DNA of 64,000 nucleotides from CAVWDI01 sp963753725 (GCA_963753725.1 CAVWDI010000021.1:310001-374000), one strand, 5' to 3'. Shown: positions 46,658 to 56,856, numbered from the stretch's first letter. The notes: generated by a model from the sequence alone, not told the origin. Numbers and translations: made by a program.

Positions 46658-47971
46658 GTGACTACGCGTGCATATATTCAAAACCTTGACGATAATGGTG
46701 AATTGATCAGGATAAGCGAGTCAATCTCAACCCAATTCGAGCTAGCGGGAGTGCTCAAATCCCTGGAACCGGCCGCGGTGCTGTTCGAAAATGTGAAAGA
46801 TTCGGAATTTGGAGTGATCGGCAACCTGTTCTGCACCAAAAAATCCTTTGCCGATTATTTAAATTTCCGATCCAGCCAGATCATTCCGCGCCTGTTGGAG
46901 GCCATCCAGAACCCTTCGGCATGCAAATCGTACCCAATGCGCCCTGCCAGGAGGTGGTCATCTCAAATCCGGATCTGGATGCGCTGCCCATTCCCCTGCA
47001 TTTCGAAAACGACGGCGGAAATTACCTAACCTCGGGCGTATTCATCGCCGGGCACCCAGAATACGGCCAAAACGCTGATTTTCACCGCTGCATGCAGTTC
47101 TCAAAAACCGAAATGGCCATCCGGGTGGTGGGGTCGCGCCATTTTGACCAGTTCCTGGACGACCTAGAGGCAGGTGGATGTGGCGGTGTGTATCGGAAAC
47201 TCGCCCAATGTGCTGGTGGCAGCTGCCACCTCCATCGAAATCGGCGTAGACGAAATGCAAATCGCCAACACTTTAGAGACCCTACAAGTTGTAAAAGGCG
47301 TGACGGTCGACCTATACATTCCTGCAGAAGCGGAGATTGTGCTCGAAGGCACGGTATACCTGGATAAAAGGCATTCCGAAGGTCCTTTTGTTGACCTGAC
47401 AGAGACGCAGGATATTGTGCGGAATGAACCGGTTTTTGAAGTCAAAACCATCACCCATCGTAAAAACGCCTTGTGGCATGCGCTGCTGCCCGGCGGCCTG
47501 GAGCATAAGCTGCTGATGGGCATGCCGCGCGAACCAACCATATTCCAGAAGGTGAACGAGGTTGTGCGCTGCCTGGATGTTAACGTGAACCCGGGCGGCT
47601 GCTCTTGGCTGCACGCCATCGTGCAAATAAACAAAAAGTCGCCCGATGACGGGCGCAAAGCCATCCAGGCAGCCTTTGCCGGACACCGCTCATGCAAGCA
47701 TGTGTACGTGGTGGATGAGGATATCGACATTTACGACCCGCTGGCGGTCGAATGGGCTATGGCCACACGCTTTCAGGGCGACCGAGACCTGTTGATATTG
47801 GACAAAGAGCCTGGGTCGAGCCTCGATCCCAGCGCCGAGCCCGGCAGCAAACTGACCACAAAGATGGGTTTCGACCTGACCAAACCCCTGGAGGAAGATA
47901 AGACTGGCTACGAAAAAGTGCCTTACCCACAGGTAGATATCGACAGGTTCATCAAAAATGCCGGGGTATAA
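46658..47971 (+). CDS. UbiD-family (prenylated-FMN) decarboxylase (two frameshifts)
   Basis: About 438 residues when joined, from GTG 46658. The UbiD fold is recognised by LFENVKDSEFGVIGNLFCTKK, DGGNYLTSGVFIAGHPEYG, VCIGNSPNVLVAAATSIEIGVDEMQIANTL and EIVLEGTVYLDKRHSEGPFVDLTETQD, where the metal and prFMN ligands and catalytic Glu lie. One lost C near 46912 (repair: QNPFGMQIVPNAPCQEVV) and one extra G near 47175 (repair: LEAVDVAVCIGNSP) break the frame. The family (re)carboxylates unsaturated acids. The next two genes are aconitase X subunits. In archaea exactly these partners make isopentenyl phosphate, where the UbiD protein decarboxylates anhydromevalonate phosphate. No UbiX is in the window. 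Confidence 0.85.
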
Positions 47972-47983
47972 GGGATAAAGGAT

Positions 47984-49194
47984 ATGCGGCTTACGAAAGA
48001 AGAACAGGCTATGCTGGACGGCGCAGGTGGGAGCGCCCCGGCAAAAGCCATGGAAATTCTCCTTGCGCTGGGCACTATTTACGAGGCGGAACGCATGGCT
48101 CCGGTCACCTCGGTGCAGATCGCTGGTGTAAGCTATGATAACCTGGGCGAATCCGGGCTCAAATTCCTGACAGAAATGGCTACAAGGCGGCGGCACCGCG
48201 CGGGTGCTGACCACCCTCAACCCGGCCGGCATGGACATCGACAACTGGCGCCAGCTGGGAATCGATGCGGATTTCGCCGCTAAACAGGAACGTGTTATCC
48301 AGGCATTTGCTGATATGGGTGTAGTAACCACCTGCACCTGCACGCCATACCTGGCGGGCAACCTGCCGCACTTCGGCGAACACATCGCCTGGGCAGAGAG
48401 CAGCGCAGTTTGCTACGCCAATTCGGTTATTGGCGCCCGTACCAACCGGGAAGGCGGACCCAGCGCGCTGGCGGCCTCGCTCACCGGCAGGACAGCCTTA
48501 TACGGCATGCACCTCGACCACAACCGGGCGCCAACGCTGACCGTAAATGTCGAGGTAAGAACTACCGGCGAGCCACCATTTCGGAGCGTTGGGAAAAGTG
48601 ATCGGCGAAAAAATTGAAAAGTCCGAGGGCAAATTGGTTCCATACATCATGGGGATCAAAAACGCTACACTGGAGGAACTCAAGTCATTATGCGCCAGCA
48701 TCGGCACATACGGCGGTGTGGCGTTATTCCACATGCCGGGGATTACCCCGGAAGCAGGGCAATACGTTCCACCCCAAGATAGCGTTCATATCAACCAGGC
48801 TGAATTGGAGGCCGCGGTCCAGTCGATGAACGATGCTGATGCTGATGAAGTCGACTTCCTCAGCCTGGGATGCCCGCACTTATCGATAAAGGAGATCGCT
48901 CGCATCGCCGAGTTACTGGCAGGGAAACAGGTGCAGCGGGAATTCTGGATCACCACCTCGCGCCCGACGAAACAAATCGCGGATATGATGGGTTATGCGG
49001 GCATTATCGAAGAGAGCGGCGCTAAGTTCGCGGTCGATACCTGCTGCGTGGTGGCGCCTATCAAAGGCCGCTTTAATGCCCTGGCCACCGACAGCGCAAA
49101 GGCCTGCTTTTATGCTTATGCCAAAAACAATTTTAAAACCCGTTTTTTGCCATTCGATGAAGTGGTGTCAGAGGCTTTACGGGAAGAAAAATAG
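47984..49194 (+). CDS. Aconitase X, large (catalytic) subunit (two frameshifts)
   Basis: About 403 residues when joined: N-terminal LTKEEQAMLDGAGGSAPAKAMEILLALGTIYEAERM, then TCTCTPYLAGNLPHFGEHIAWAESSAVCYANSVIGARTNREGG (substrate and cluster region), and cysteines in LSLGCPHLS and VDTCCVVAP that complete an Fe-S site. One extra base near 48187 (repair: GGTARVLTTLNPAGMDI) and one extra T near 48582 (repair: FGALGKVIGEKIEKSEG) break the frame. Known aconitase X proteins dehydrate phosphomevalonate in archaea or cis-3-hydroxyproline in bacteria. Pairing with UbiD favours the first. ATG 47984 follows the UbiD stop by 12 bases. Confidence 0.85.
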
Positions 49195-49208
49195 AACCTT
49201 TGAAACAA

Positions 49209-49377
49209 TGTAAGACAAACTGGTATAAAGAAATGCCGCTTGGACAACTTTTATAATATTCAGAAAGTAAAGTAGAACAGGTTGTCTCAAAGAGACGCTG
49301 CGCGGGCAACTTGTTCAACATACGTAAGGTAAAACAAGATGCCTCAAAGAGATGCTTCGCGGCCATCTTGTTCAACA
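49209..49377 (+). repeat. Three tandem imperfect repeats of about 57 bases, each able to form a hairpin
   Basis: Units lie at about 49209-49262 (most diverged), 49263-49320 and 49321-49377. Unit 2 pairs GAACAGGTTG (49275-49284) with CAACTTGTTC (49307-49316). Unit 3 pairs AACAAGATG (49333-49341) with CATCTTGTT (49364-49372). The stems differ between units by changes that keep pairing, and the loop (CTCAAAGAGA) is shared. The array lies between the large and small aconitase X genes, on the sense strand. Confidence 0.65.
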
Positions 49378-49405
49378 ATCAGCAATTAAGGAAAACGTAT
49401 AGGTA

Positions 49406-49798
49406 ATGAAGTTCAAAGGCAGGCGTATATATAAAGGAAAAGCGAGTGGAGAAGCGCTGGTAACATCCATGAACATCTCCTTCTTCGGCGGGGTTGATCC
49501 GGACAGTGGAATTGTTGTCGAAAAAGGACACCAGCTGGAGGGTATTTCTATCGCAAACAAGATACTGGTCTTCCCCACCGGCAAAGGGTCGACTGTGGGG
49601 TCATACACCATAAAGCGCCTCAAGGATAATGGAAGCGCTCCGGCAGCGATCATCAACGCCGAATGTGAAACCATCACTGCCGTGGGCTGCATTATCGCTG
49701 AGATACCCTGCGTCGATCAAATCCCGCTGGATAAACTGGAAACTGGGCAGTCCCTGCTCGTGGATGGGGATAAAGCCGCTGTAGAAATCCTCTCCTGA
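49406..49798 (+). CDS. Aconitase X, small (swivel, DUF126) subunit
   Basis: Intact 130-residue swivelling-domain subunit: KGKASGEALVTSMNISFFGGVDPDSG, KILVFPTGKGSTVGSYTIKRLKDNGSAPAAIINAE and AEIPCVDQIP. The segment GKGSTVGSY resembles archaeal phosphomevalonate dehydratase small subunits more than the serine-rich loop of hydroxyproline dehydratases, as far as I recall. It completes the active site with the large subunit. It is separated from the large subunit gene by the hairpin repeats, which may alter relative expression. Confidence 0.9.
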   Translation: MKFKGRRIYKGKASGEALVTSMNISFFGGVDPDSGIVVEKGHQLEGISIANKILVFPTGKGSTVGSYTIKRLKDNGSAPAAIINAECETITAVGCIIAEIPCVDQIPLDKLETGQSLLVDGDKAAVEILS

Positions 49799-49809
49799 CC
49801 CAAACCATT

Positions 49810-51080
49810 ATGAACCCCAAAGGACCAAAACTGACACTGCCCGAACCGCTCACAGGACTCAGACGCGGCTCTTTCGCCCACTATACCCTGTCCGAGCGTC
49901 TGCCGAACATCGCCCTGGGTGCGATCGAAGATTATGAATGGTCGCCTCAAGCAATTGCAAACTTAAAAAAGCTGGCCGCGGATATGCCAGATGGCAGGCT
50001 GGGTGACATGGCGGACGACAATGCCCCTGATCGCAGTGATTGGAACAGGCATCTTGAACCGTATCGTGAGCAAACCTGGCTGCAGGCTCCCTGGTTCGCG
50101 GCGGAGACATATTTCTTCCGCCGGCTGATCGCCGCCAGCGGGTATTTCCTGGAGGGTCCCGGAAAGATGGTTGACCCATACGCCAGGATCAAGCAGAGTG
50201 GTTTGCTGCCCGTTCATAATGGTCTGCGAGATTTATATGAGGGACTGCAGACCCTTCTGCCCGATCCTTCACCATCAAAAACACAACTCAAAGAGGCGTT
50301 AGCGTATATGCTGCGCATGAATGTGTGGGGCAATAAGGCTGATTTGAGCCTGTTTCCGGCCGCGGGCAGCGACCAACCGTTTGCGCCGGCAATAGAGGAC
50401 TTGAGTCACCACCTGCTGGTTGACCACGCGGCAGGCGATCAGCAAATATCTGACTGCCAACCAGGAACATAAGGGGCGGGTGGATATCGTGCTGGATAAC
50501 GGGGGGCTGGAACTGGCTTACGACCTGGCGCTGGCGGATTTCCTGCTGGGTTATGAAGTCTGCAGGTTCGTTTACCTGCACACCAAGCCTTTCCCGACTT
50601 ACGTGTCGGACGCCACGACTCTTGATGTTTTAGCGATGATCGATTACATGAGCGAGGCTCCTGACCGTACAGTTCAAAAGTTCGCCCAACGCCTCGTACA
50701 AAGCGTACAAAACGGCAATTTAATCATAAAGAGCGTTTATTTCTGGACTTCACCCCTGAGCTGCTGGCAGATGCCAGGTCGGGTTCTCCCAGGAACTGGC
50801 CGGGACAGACCTGGTGATCAGCAAAGGCGACGCCAACTACCGGCGCTGGCTGGGGGACCTTCGGTGGCCTTTTGATACACCTTTGGACGGCATTTTGAAC
50901 TATCTGCCTTTCCCGCTGCTCTTTCTGAGGGTGTTTAAATCAAACTGCCTGGCAGGACTAAAGCCCGGACAGCAGGAAGAGGTCGAAAAGCAAGACCCGG
51001 ATTGGTTGTACAACGGCGGGTGGGGCGTGATACAAGCCTATTTCGGATCCAAAGCCGGCCAATTCGAAAATAGCTGGTAA
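49810..51080 (+). CDS. DUF89/ARMT1-like metal-dependent phosphatase (about three frameshifts)
   Basis: About 420 residues in pieces. It has ARMT1-type features: MNVWGNKADLSLF, VDIVLDNGGLELAYDLALADFLL, YLHTKPFPTYVSDATTLD and DLVISKGDANYRRWLGDLRWPFDTPLD, the last with the metal-binding Asp/Asn pair. Frame changes lie near 50440, near 50720 (a lost T; NHKERLFLDFTPELLADA after repair) and near 50775 (a lost C; DAQVGFSQELAGTDLV after repair). DUF89 proteins are damage-control phosphatases that remove toxic sugar or cofactor phosphates. It follows the aconitase X small subunit by 11 bases. Co-transcription is likely, but a functional link to the UbiD pathway is not evident. Confidence 0.75.
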
Positions 51081-51086
51081 AGCACC

Positions 51087-51265
51087 TTAATCCAAATAGC
51101 GCTCCCAGTGCGTAAGGCTTTGCCAGGTCACCCTTTTCTTTGGACGCATAGGGAGCTGCGACTCGCTTTTGGGCGCGGCGTAACCGATACATATCAACAT
51201 TTCGGGGCTTAAATTGGATGGCAGGTTGAGGATGACCCTTACAGCCTCCTTGCTGAAGTTTAATA
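51087..51265 (-). pseudogene. Nitroreductase C-terminal fragment
   Basis: The minus strand reads NFSKEAVRVILNLPSNLSPEMLICIGYAAPKSESQLPMRPKKRVTWQ and ends ERYLD before a stop at 51087. The pattern VRVILNLPSNL..MLICIGYA matches the tail of nitroreductase-family proteins. The rest of the gene is absent upstream, where a stop and unrelated sequence follow, so only about the last 58 residues remain. Confidence 0.6.
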
Positions 51266-51346
51266 TCTAGCTAATAACGATTTACTTTTACATGGACTTC
51301 CGAACCAACTACCAAAATTATCTGCGAAACTGCATAAGATGGGGGA

Positions 51347-53390
51347 TTACACCTCAACATATTCGAAACGGAATGGCGTCTTACCCGTTCGAAGCTCTCC
51401 GAATTCTCGTGCAGCCAGGTGCCCGGAAAAAACCGCCTGGGCAATGATATTTGGCGCCAAAGCATCACCAATCAACATTAACAAATCTAAGCAGCCATCC
51501 TCGAGGGCAGGCTTGAGGGAATAATACAACTCATCGTTTGAAAGGCGGTCGCTCACCAATACAACAGCCTCGCAAGATTGACGCGATATTTCCCTGGTGA
51601 TTATGTTGGATAAAGTTATTGAATTCGGACAAAATTTCTGTCAGTAGTTGCTGTGTATATAACTCGACACCCATCCGCATCAATTTCCGTTGGATCTTCT
51701 CCTGTTCCAGGGTATAGCGCGACCAATAAGAAACCAGGGGGGCAGGAGTTACCAGAGTAACACTGCAGCCCATTTGAGCCAGGAGTTCTGCCAGTACACT
51801 TCCCATATAATAATGATCGTCGTCATATAGCACCACATTCCCGGATGGTAACTTTCCGTTCATCAAATCATTGGGTGAAAAAATATGCGGTAAATCACAA
51901 CCGGGGATTGGATAGCCCAGGTTCCGCCCGACCCCATCCGCCCGCCATGCTGCGCCCGTGGCGATGATCACATCCCTGAAATCAGCCTCGAGCACCTCAT
52001 CCGCACTCATCGGACTATTTGGATAAATTGATACATTTTCCATTTTCTCGACCTGGGTCGTGCGCCAATCCACAACCCGGCGCCATTCGCTCAGACCGGG
52101 GAGTTTAGATTCGAGGGTAACACGACCGCCAGGATCGCTTTTTGCCTCGACAATTACAACGGTACAGCCGCTCTGCCCCAGGGCACGTGCGCATTCAAGG
52201 CCGGCCGGACCAGCTCCGACAACGAGCACTTTATTGGAATGTTCCAGGGGTAAAATCCGTTCAGGATGCCAACTTCGCCGCCATTCTTCGCCCATGGTGG
52301 GGTTTTGAGTGCAGCGTATGGGCACCCCCAACTCATCGGCGCTCGCGCAAATATTGCACCCTATACACTCACGGATGTCTTCAAAGCGTTTGTCCTTGAT
52401 CTTTTGAGGCAAAAATGGATCAGCGATCGACGGGCGGGCGGCGCCTACCAGGTCAGCAATACCTTTGCGGACGACCGACAGCATTGATTCGGGTGAGGTG
52501 TAGCGGCCAACAGCCACCACCGGTTTGCTGGTCATCGATTTGACAAAGCCTACATAAGCCTCCTGGTATCCCTCCTGCTTAAACCTGGCTGTAGCCGAGT
52601 CGTTGCTCCAATTGCTTATGTTTACGTCCCACAGGTCTGGCAATTCAGCCAGCATAGCGAGGATGTCATGACCCTCACCCTGGCTGGTAATGCCCTCATC
52701 TCCAAGCAGTTCGTCGATCGCAAGCCGTACAGCCACAGCGCATGTATCACCGACAGCATCTTTGGTATCTTCGATCAATTCTCTGAGAAAGCGTACCCGG
52801 TTTTCAAGACCTCCGCCGTATTCATCGCTGCGGTCGTTATATCTGCGAAGTAAAAAATGCATTGCCAGGTTCAGGTTGTGAGACGCATAACAGTAAATGA
52901 TATCAAAATCAGCTTGTTTGAGCACGCAGGGCAGCCGCGCGGTGCCAGCGTCGAATATTCTGAATATCCTCTTTATCAGCCCGGCGCGTTTGCACTGGAT
53001 GGTAGGCAGTCACCCCCTTTGACGCGGCCCGAAACCGGTTGCTCGTGAATAAAAGTTAGGGGAGTGATGACCGGCATAGGTTAGTTCAATACCAGCCAAT
53101 GCGCCATACTGGTGAACGGCATCCACCATCAGCTTCAAGGCGGGAATGTGCTTATCATCCCAGAGCCGCCCTTCAATATTGGGCGCCAGGTCACTGGTGT
53201 GGTGTATCTCGACTTCCTCGGTGCAAACCACGCCCCAACCGCCTTCCGCTTTTATCCCACGCATGGACGCCAGTGCGCGCGGCATGCGGTATCCCATCCC
53301 ATTGCAGTGCGGCACCTGGTAGAAACGGTTCGGCGCCACTACTGGGCCGATTTTCACAGGTTCGAACAAGACGGCAAATCTATTTTCCAT
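51347..53390 (-). CDS. Trimethylamine-dehydrogenase-like FMN/4Fe-4S flavoprotein (about four frameshifts)
   Basis: About 680 residues when joined, with the three-domain build of TMADH: an old-yellow-enzyme barrel, an Fe-S site and an ADP-binding domain. Conserved: FYQVPHCNG, where TMADH links its FMN to the Cys; Tyr and His in IIYCYASHN; RSDEYGGGLENR; the cluster CIGCNICAS with a further Cys in CTQN; VLVVGAGPAGLECARALG; and a tail close to TMADH (FRFEYVEV). The stretch CTEEVEI lacks the tyrosine of the TMADH amine pocket, so the substrate probably differs. Frame breaks lie near 53010, 52990, 52930 and 51575. It starts 20 bases after the amidinotransferase gene, in the same direction. Confidence 0.8.
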
Positions 53391-53409
53391 AAAGTTATTT
53401 ATATACCTT

Positions 53410-54492
53410 TTAGAAGTAAGATTTGAGACCACCGCGCCGGCGTATGTCTAAGGTTGCGCAGTGAAGACCGCCAGCGATCGATTTGAAAAAATAGAAACTA
53501 CATTGGATGGGTTTGAAACCCCAGTCCTTAAACGCCTTAATAATATTATCCTCCCCCTTCGAGACAATCACGCGTTCTTCGTCGAGCAGTAGCACGTTCA
53601 TATTCAGCCACTTGCTGCATGTGTACATGGGGTGGCTGTCGGGCATGTTGGGCTCAGGACACACCAATATATCCCAAGCGCTCTTTTTGAAGATCTCCGG
53701 CACCTGCTTTGCTCTTTCCGGATTTATCAACAGCTTTCCGGGAGCCAGCGGATAAAATGTAGAGTTGATATGCAGCGGGTGCGTATCAACAATCTCGACT
53801 TCGTGTACCCGATATTCATCTCCAAGGTGGCGCTGCAGCCAATCTATCCCAAAGCGGTTGCAGCTGCTGCTCTGGGCGGTGAAAATATCACGGCCGCATT
53901 TGATCACATCCGCGGCATCAAAAAGGGGTTCGAACTCGGTGGAGATCGTCTGCATCGGCCCATCTTCTTCGGGCGGAACAAAACCCTGTTTATAGGATTC
54001 GGCGCTCAATTGTGGCCGGGGCGCAGAAACCCACCTGGTGCCATTTTGGAAGTATTCCTTGCACAACTCTTTATAGGCGTGGTTCTCGTGATAGCGGGAT
54101 CTGAATCCCATGGGCGCTTCGATGATTTGATTTCCGATGGCCAGCAGCACATCTCTGGGCATCAACGCGCCGCAGCCGCTCTGGCATTCGAAATCCGGCG
54201 TGGAGTACGAAGCGCTCGTATCGTATGGGGTGGGTCGCCGCACAGTCACACCCTCGCCTTCAAGGATATGAACGAATTCGTCCAGGTCGTTCTGAGCTTT
54301 CTCTACAAGTTCACCTGGCCACGGCTTACCGCCATTCTGGCGATAAAAATCCAGGAGTTCAGGATGGTGCACGACCGCCGGGGTGATGGGTTCCCAGGGC
54401 GGCACTAAGGCGCTTTCCAGGACACCCACTATGATCTCTTCCAGTGGGTCCCATTCATTATGTGTGTTGACAACCGGGTATTCTTCTTGCAT
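53410..54492 (-). CDS. Glycine amidinotransferase-like protein
   Basis: Intact 360-residue protein of the amidinotransferase family, ATG 54492 with AGGA 8 bases upstream. The catalytic set of arginine:glycine amidinotransferase is present: Asp in LFDAADVIKCGRD, His in DTHPLHINSTFYPL and Cys in GGLHCATLDIRRRG. The family moves an amidino group from arginine to glycine or another amine (creatine precursor, toxins, some natural products) or hydrolyses guanidino compounds. It lies upstream of a TMADH-like flavoprotein in one transcription unit, which suggests metabolism of an N-methylated or guanidino compound; that link is inference. Confidence 0.88.
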   Translation of the reverse strand: MQEEYPVVNTHNEWDPLEEIIVGVLESALVPPWEPITPAVVHHPELLDFYRQNGGKPWPGELVEKAQNDLDEFVHILEGEGVTVRRPTPYDTSASYSTPDFECQSGCGALMPRDVLLAIGNQIIEAPMGFRSRYHENHAYKELCKEYFQNGTRWVSAPRPQLSAESYKQGFVPPEEDGPMQTISTEFEPLFDAADVIKCGRDIFTAQSSSCNRFGIDWLQRHLGDEYRVHEVEIVDTHPLHINSTFYPLAPGKLLINPERAKQVPEIFKKSAWDILVCPEPNMPDSHPMYTCSKWLNMNVLLLDEERVIVSKGEDNIIKAFKDWGFKPIQCSFYFFKSIAGGLHCATLDIRRRGGLKSYF

Positions 54493-54745
54493 ATATTTTT
54501 TCCTGATGTAACGGTTTCCAGCCTGGATATTTTCCAGGAGAAATAAATAATGATGAATTATACCCATCGATTACGAGTTGTTGGGTATAGGTTGGTAAAA
54601 ATCTATTTCACTTGACGGCAAACTGGGTATCGAATAACATTTCCGAAACATGTTCACTTGAAGTTCGCAATTCGCCGAAGAACATCAATTGTCTAACGTC
54701 CTGTACTCTCCAGATAGGAAAAGTTATCTTTATAAAAGGTGCTGA

Positions 54746-55735
54746 TTGCGCAAAATTAAATTTTTCATTCTCACAATAATATGGTTTTCTGGGGCCTGCA
54801 CAGTGGGCGCACCAGCCGATTCTTCACCCAATATACCCGCTGCCCACGAGGCAACAGCGACTGTAACACCAACTGAGATAACGCTATCCGAAACGCCATT
54901 GACTGAGATAACGATCGAGATGCTCGAAAATCTCGAGTATCCTCTGGAATACGCCAATAATGGACGCGCAAAGCTGGTTGAGGGAGAATTCCGCGAGCCG
55001 GCTGCTCCTGGTTCGGCAACCGAAACCATTATCAAAATAAGCGAATTTACTTCTTTTGGTGAACTGAATGAGGAACCTGCTGCAGGGGTGATCCTGGTGT
55101 CCGATCCGGGCGGCAGCGGCACATTTTACGATCTGGCGCTGGTGGTACTGCGCGATAGCATCCCCGCCGTACTGGGGACAGCCTTCCTGGGCGACCGCAT
55201 CCTGGTCAATTCCATCGAATTGGTTGTTGAGGGGGTTGTGGTGGACCTGGTCACCCAGGGACCAGAGGATGCCATGGTCTCTCCAACCCAGCAGGTCACC
55301 AACACCTACCGCATGATGAATGGACAGTTGGAACTGGCGGAAAGTGAAATCGCAGAGGATGACTTGACAGAAACTGGAATTGATCCCCGGCTGATGGGCA
55401 TCAACTGGCAGTGGATGCGCTTCACAGACCCGCTGCAGGCATTTGACCTGCCGGACCCCGAGAACTACACACTTAAATTTGGTGAAGACGGGGTCGTCCA
55501 GATAAAAGCCGACTGCAATATGGCCAGCGGTTCTTACGCCATCGAGAACAGCGGAATAACCATCGCAGTCGGTCCGATGACTCTGGCTGCATGTCCCCCG
55601 GGTTCATTAAGCGACCAGTTTATCCAGGATTTGGGCTTCGTCAGGATTTATTTCTTTCAGGATGACTATCTTTTTTTGGACTTGATGGCTGACGGCGGCA
55701 CGATGGAGTTTAAAAACGCTTCAGATAAGCCATAA
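54746..55735 (+). CDS. META-domain lipoprotein
   Basis: A 329-residue secreted lipoprotein, start TTG 54746. It has a signal with lipobox FSGAC, a Pro/Thr-rich spacer, a middle domain (LENLEYPLEYANNGRAKLVEGEFREPAAPGSATETIIKI) seen repeatedly in Chloroflexota surface proteins, and a C-terminal META domain (PENYTLKFGEDGVVQIKADCNMASGSYAIENSGITI, with paired Cys in DCNM and AACPPG). META/HslJ proteins are envelope proteins linked to stress and motility, without known activity. It is a single gene, 18 bases before panE. Confidence 0.83.
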   Translation: MRKIKFFILTIIWFSGACTVGAPADSSPNIPAAHEATATVTPTEITLSETPLTEITIEMLENLEYPLEYANNGRAKLVEGEFREPAAPGSATETIIKISEFTSFGELNEEPAAGVILVSDPGGSGTFYDLALVVLRDSIPAVLGTAFLGDRILVNSIELVVEGVVVDLVTQGPEDAMVSPTQQVTNTYRMMNGQLELAESEIAEDDLTETGIDPRLMGINWQWMRFTDPLQAFDLPDPENYTLKFGEDGVVQIKADCNMASGSYAIENSGITIAVGPMTLAACPPGSLSDQFIQDLGFVRIYFFQDDYLFLDLMADGGTMEFKNASDKP

Positions 55736-55753
55736 AAACCTGGCGTACATGCT

Positions 55754-56673
55754 GTGAAGATCATGATAATGGGCGCTGGCGGGATGGGGGGATATATAGG
55801 AGGACGCTTAGCGCAGGCTGGAAGAAATGTCACCTTTATCGCCAGGGGGCAGCATCTGCGGGCAATTCAAAATGAAGGTTTGCATGTGCAGAGTCCAGAC
55901 GGGGATTTAGTACTCAATCCAGCCAGATCGACAGATAACCCGGAAGAAGTCGGTCCCGTTGACCTGATACTGCTGTGCGTCAAGTCTTATGATGTTTTGA
56001 AGGCAGCAGAGAAACTGAAACCAGTGCTGGGACCGAAAACTGTGATTGTTCCGGTTCAGAATGGAATCGAGCGTATAAAAAAGCTTGGCAGTATACTGGG
56101 TATGGAGCATGTCCTGGGCGGCGCATCGCTCATCTCTGCGCAGATTCACGCGCCAGGTAGTGTTCGGCATCATTAAGGTCAGGATATTATCGAATTTGGT
56201 GAGATAGGCGGCAGTCTCTCGTCTCGCTGCGAGATGGTTCACAAAGTTCTGAAAGTGGATGGTGTCAAAGCTGTCCACTCCACCAATATTATTGAGAGAA
56301 TGTGGTGGAAGCTGGCGGCTATATTCTGGAGCAGGTGTGTTTTGTGTTTCACGGGGAAATCAAAGATTTGGTATGGGCGACACCTGAGACAAAGGAGTTG
56401 TACCGCCAAGCCATCGCCGAAACAGTCACCTTAGCTAAAACAAAAGGCATTCTCCTACCTGCCCCGGTTCCCGATGAACATATTGCTATATTAGATAACT
56501 TTACGTCAGAATGGAAACCTTCCATGCTGGTTGATTTAGAACAAGGGCATCCCCTCGAGCTAGAGTACTTGCACGGCACCATCTGCGCCATGGGAAGAGA
56601 ATCGGGTTTACATACACCCATCAACGATTATATCTATGCCTGCTTGAAACCTTATGTTGATGGTATGCATTGA
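55754..56673 (+). CDS. panE: Ketopantoate reductase-like protein, broken by a stop and at least one frameshift
   Basis: About 305 residues expected: Rossmann domain KIMIMGAGGMGGYIGGRLAQAG, then the C-terminal helical domain with EWKPSMLVDLEQGHPLELEYLHG, the family's SM..D...G...E signature. The frame meets TAA at 56174-56176 and continues in the same frame (GQDIIEFGEIGGSL), so a substitution or a pair of indels is needed there. Near 56310 it shifts again to VFHGEIKDLVWATPETKELYR and runs to 56673. Members reduce ketopantoate in coenzyme A synthesis or act on other 2-keto acids. With two kinds of lesion it may be a real pseudogene. GTG 55754 is the start. Confidence 0.7.
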
Positions 56674-56813
56674 GAAAGGGTTCACTGGAACCGGGCAAGT
56701 TCGCTGACCTGACAGTGTGGGCTGATGATCCATACAGCGTTGACACCCGCAATGTCGTAGACCTGACCGTGGATCTCACCATGGTCGGGGGCAAGATAGT
56801 GCATAAGGTTTGA
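56673..56813 (+). pseudogene. Amidohydrolase C-terminal fragment
   Basis: In the frame starting at 56673 the sequence reads RKGSLEPGKFADLTVWADDPYSVD and ends DLTMVGGKIVHKV at the TGA 56811-56813. It closely matches the tail of the amidohydrolase at 2-862 (GSLTPGKMADLVVWSDDFYSIN, DMTMINGEVVH). It abuts the last codon of panE in another frame, so the rest of the gene was lost by deletion. Confidence 0.75.
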
Positions 56814-56856
56814 TCAGTCCAAAACTGTTACTAGCAGAAGATAAAACGAAGAATTG

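Noticed and set aside
49209..49377. CRISPR array
   Set aside because: The units are contiguous imperfect repeats with internal hairpins and no spacers, and no cas gene is present.
53632..54408. Plus-strand 258-residue open frame over the amidinotransferase
   Set aside because: Antisense shadow; the minus strand has the complete catalytic set and a ribosome site.
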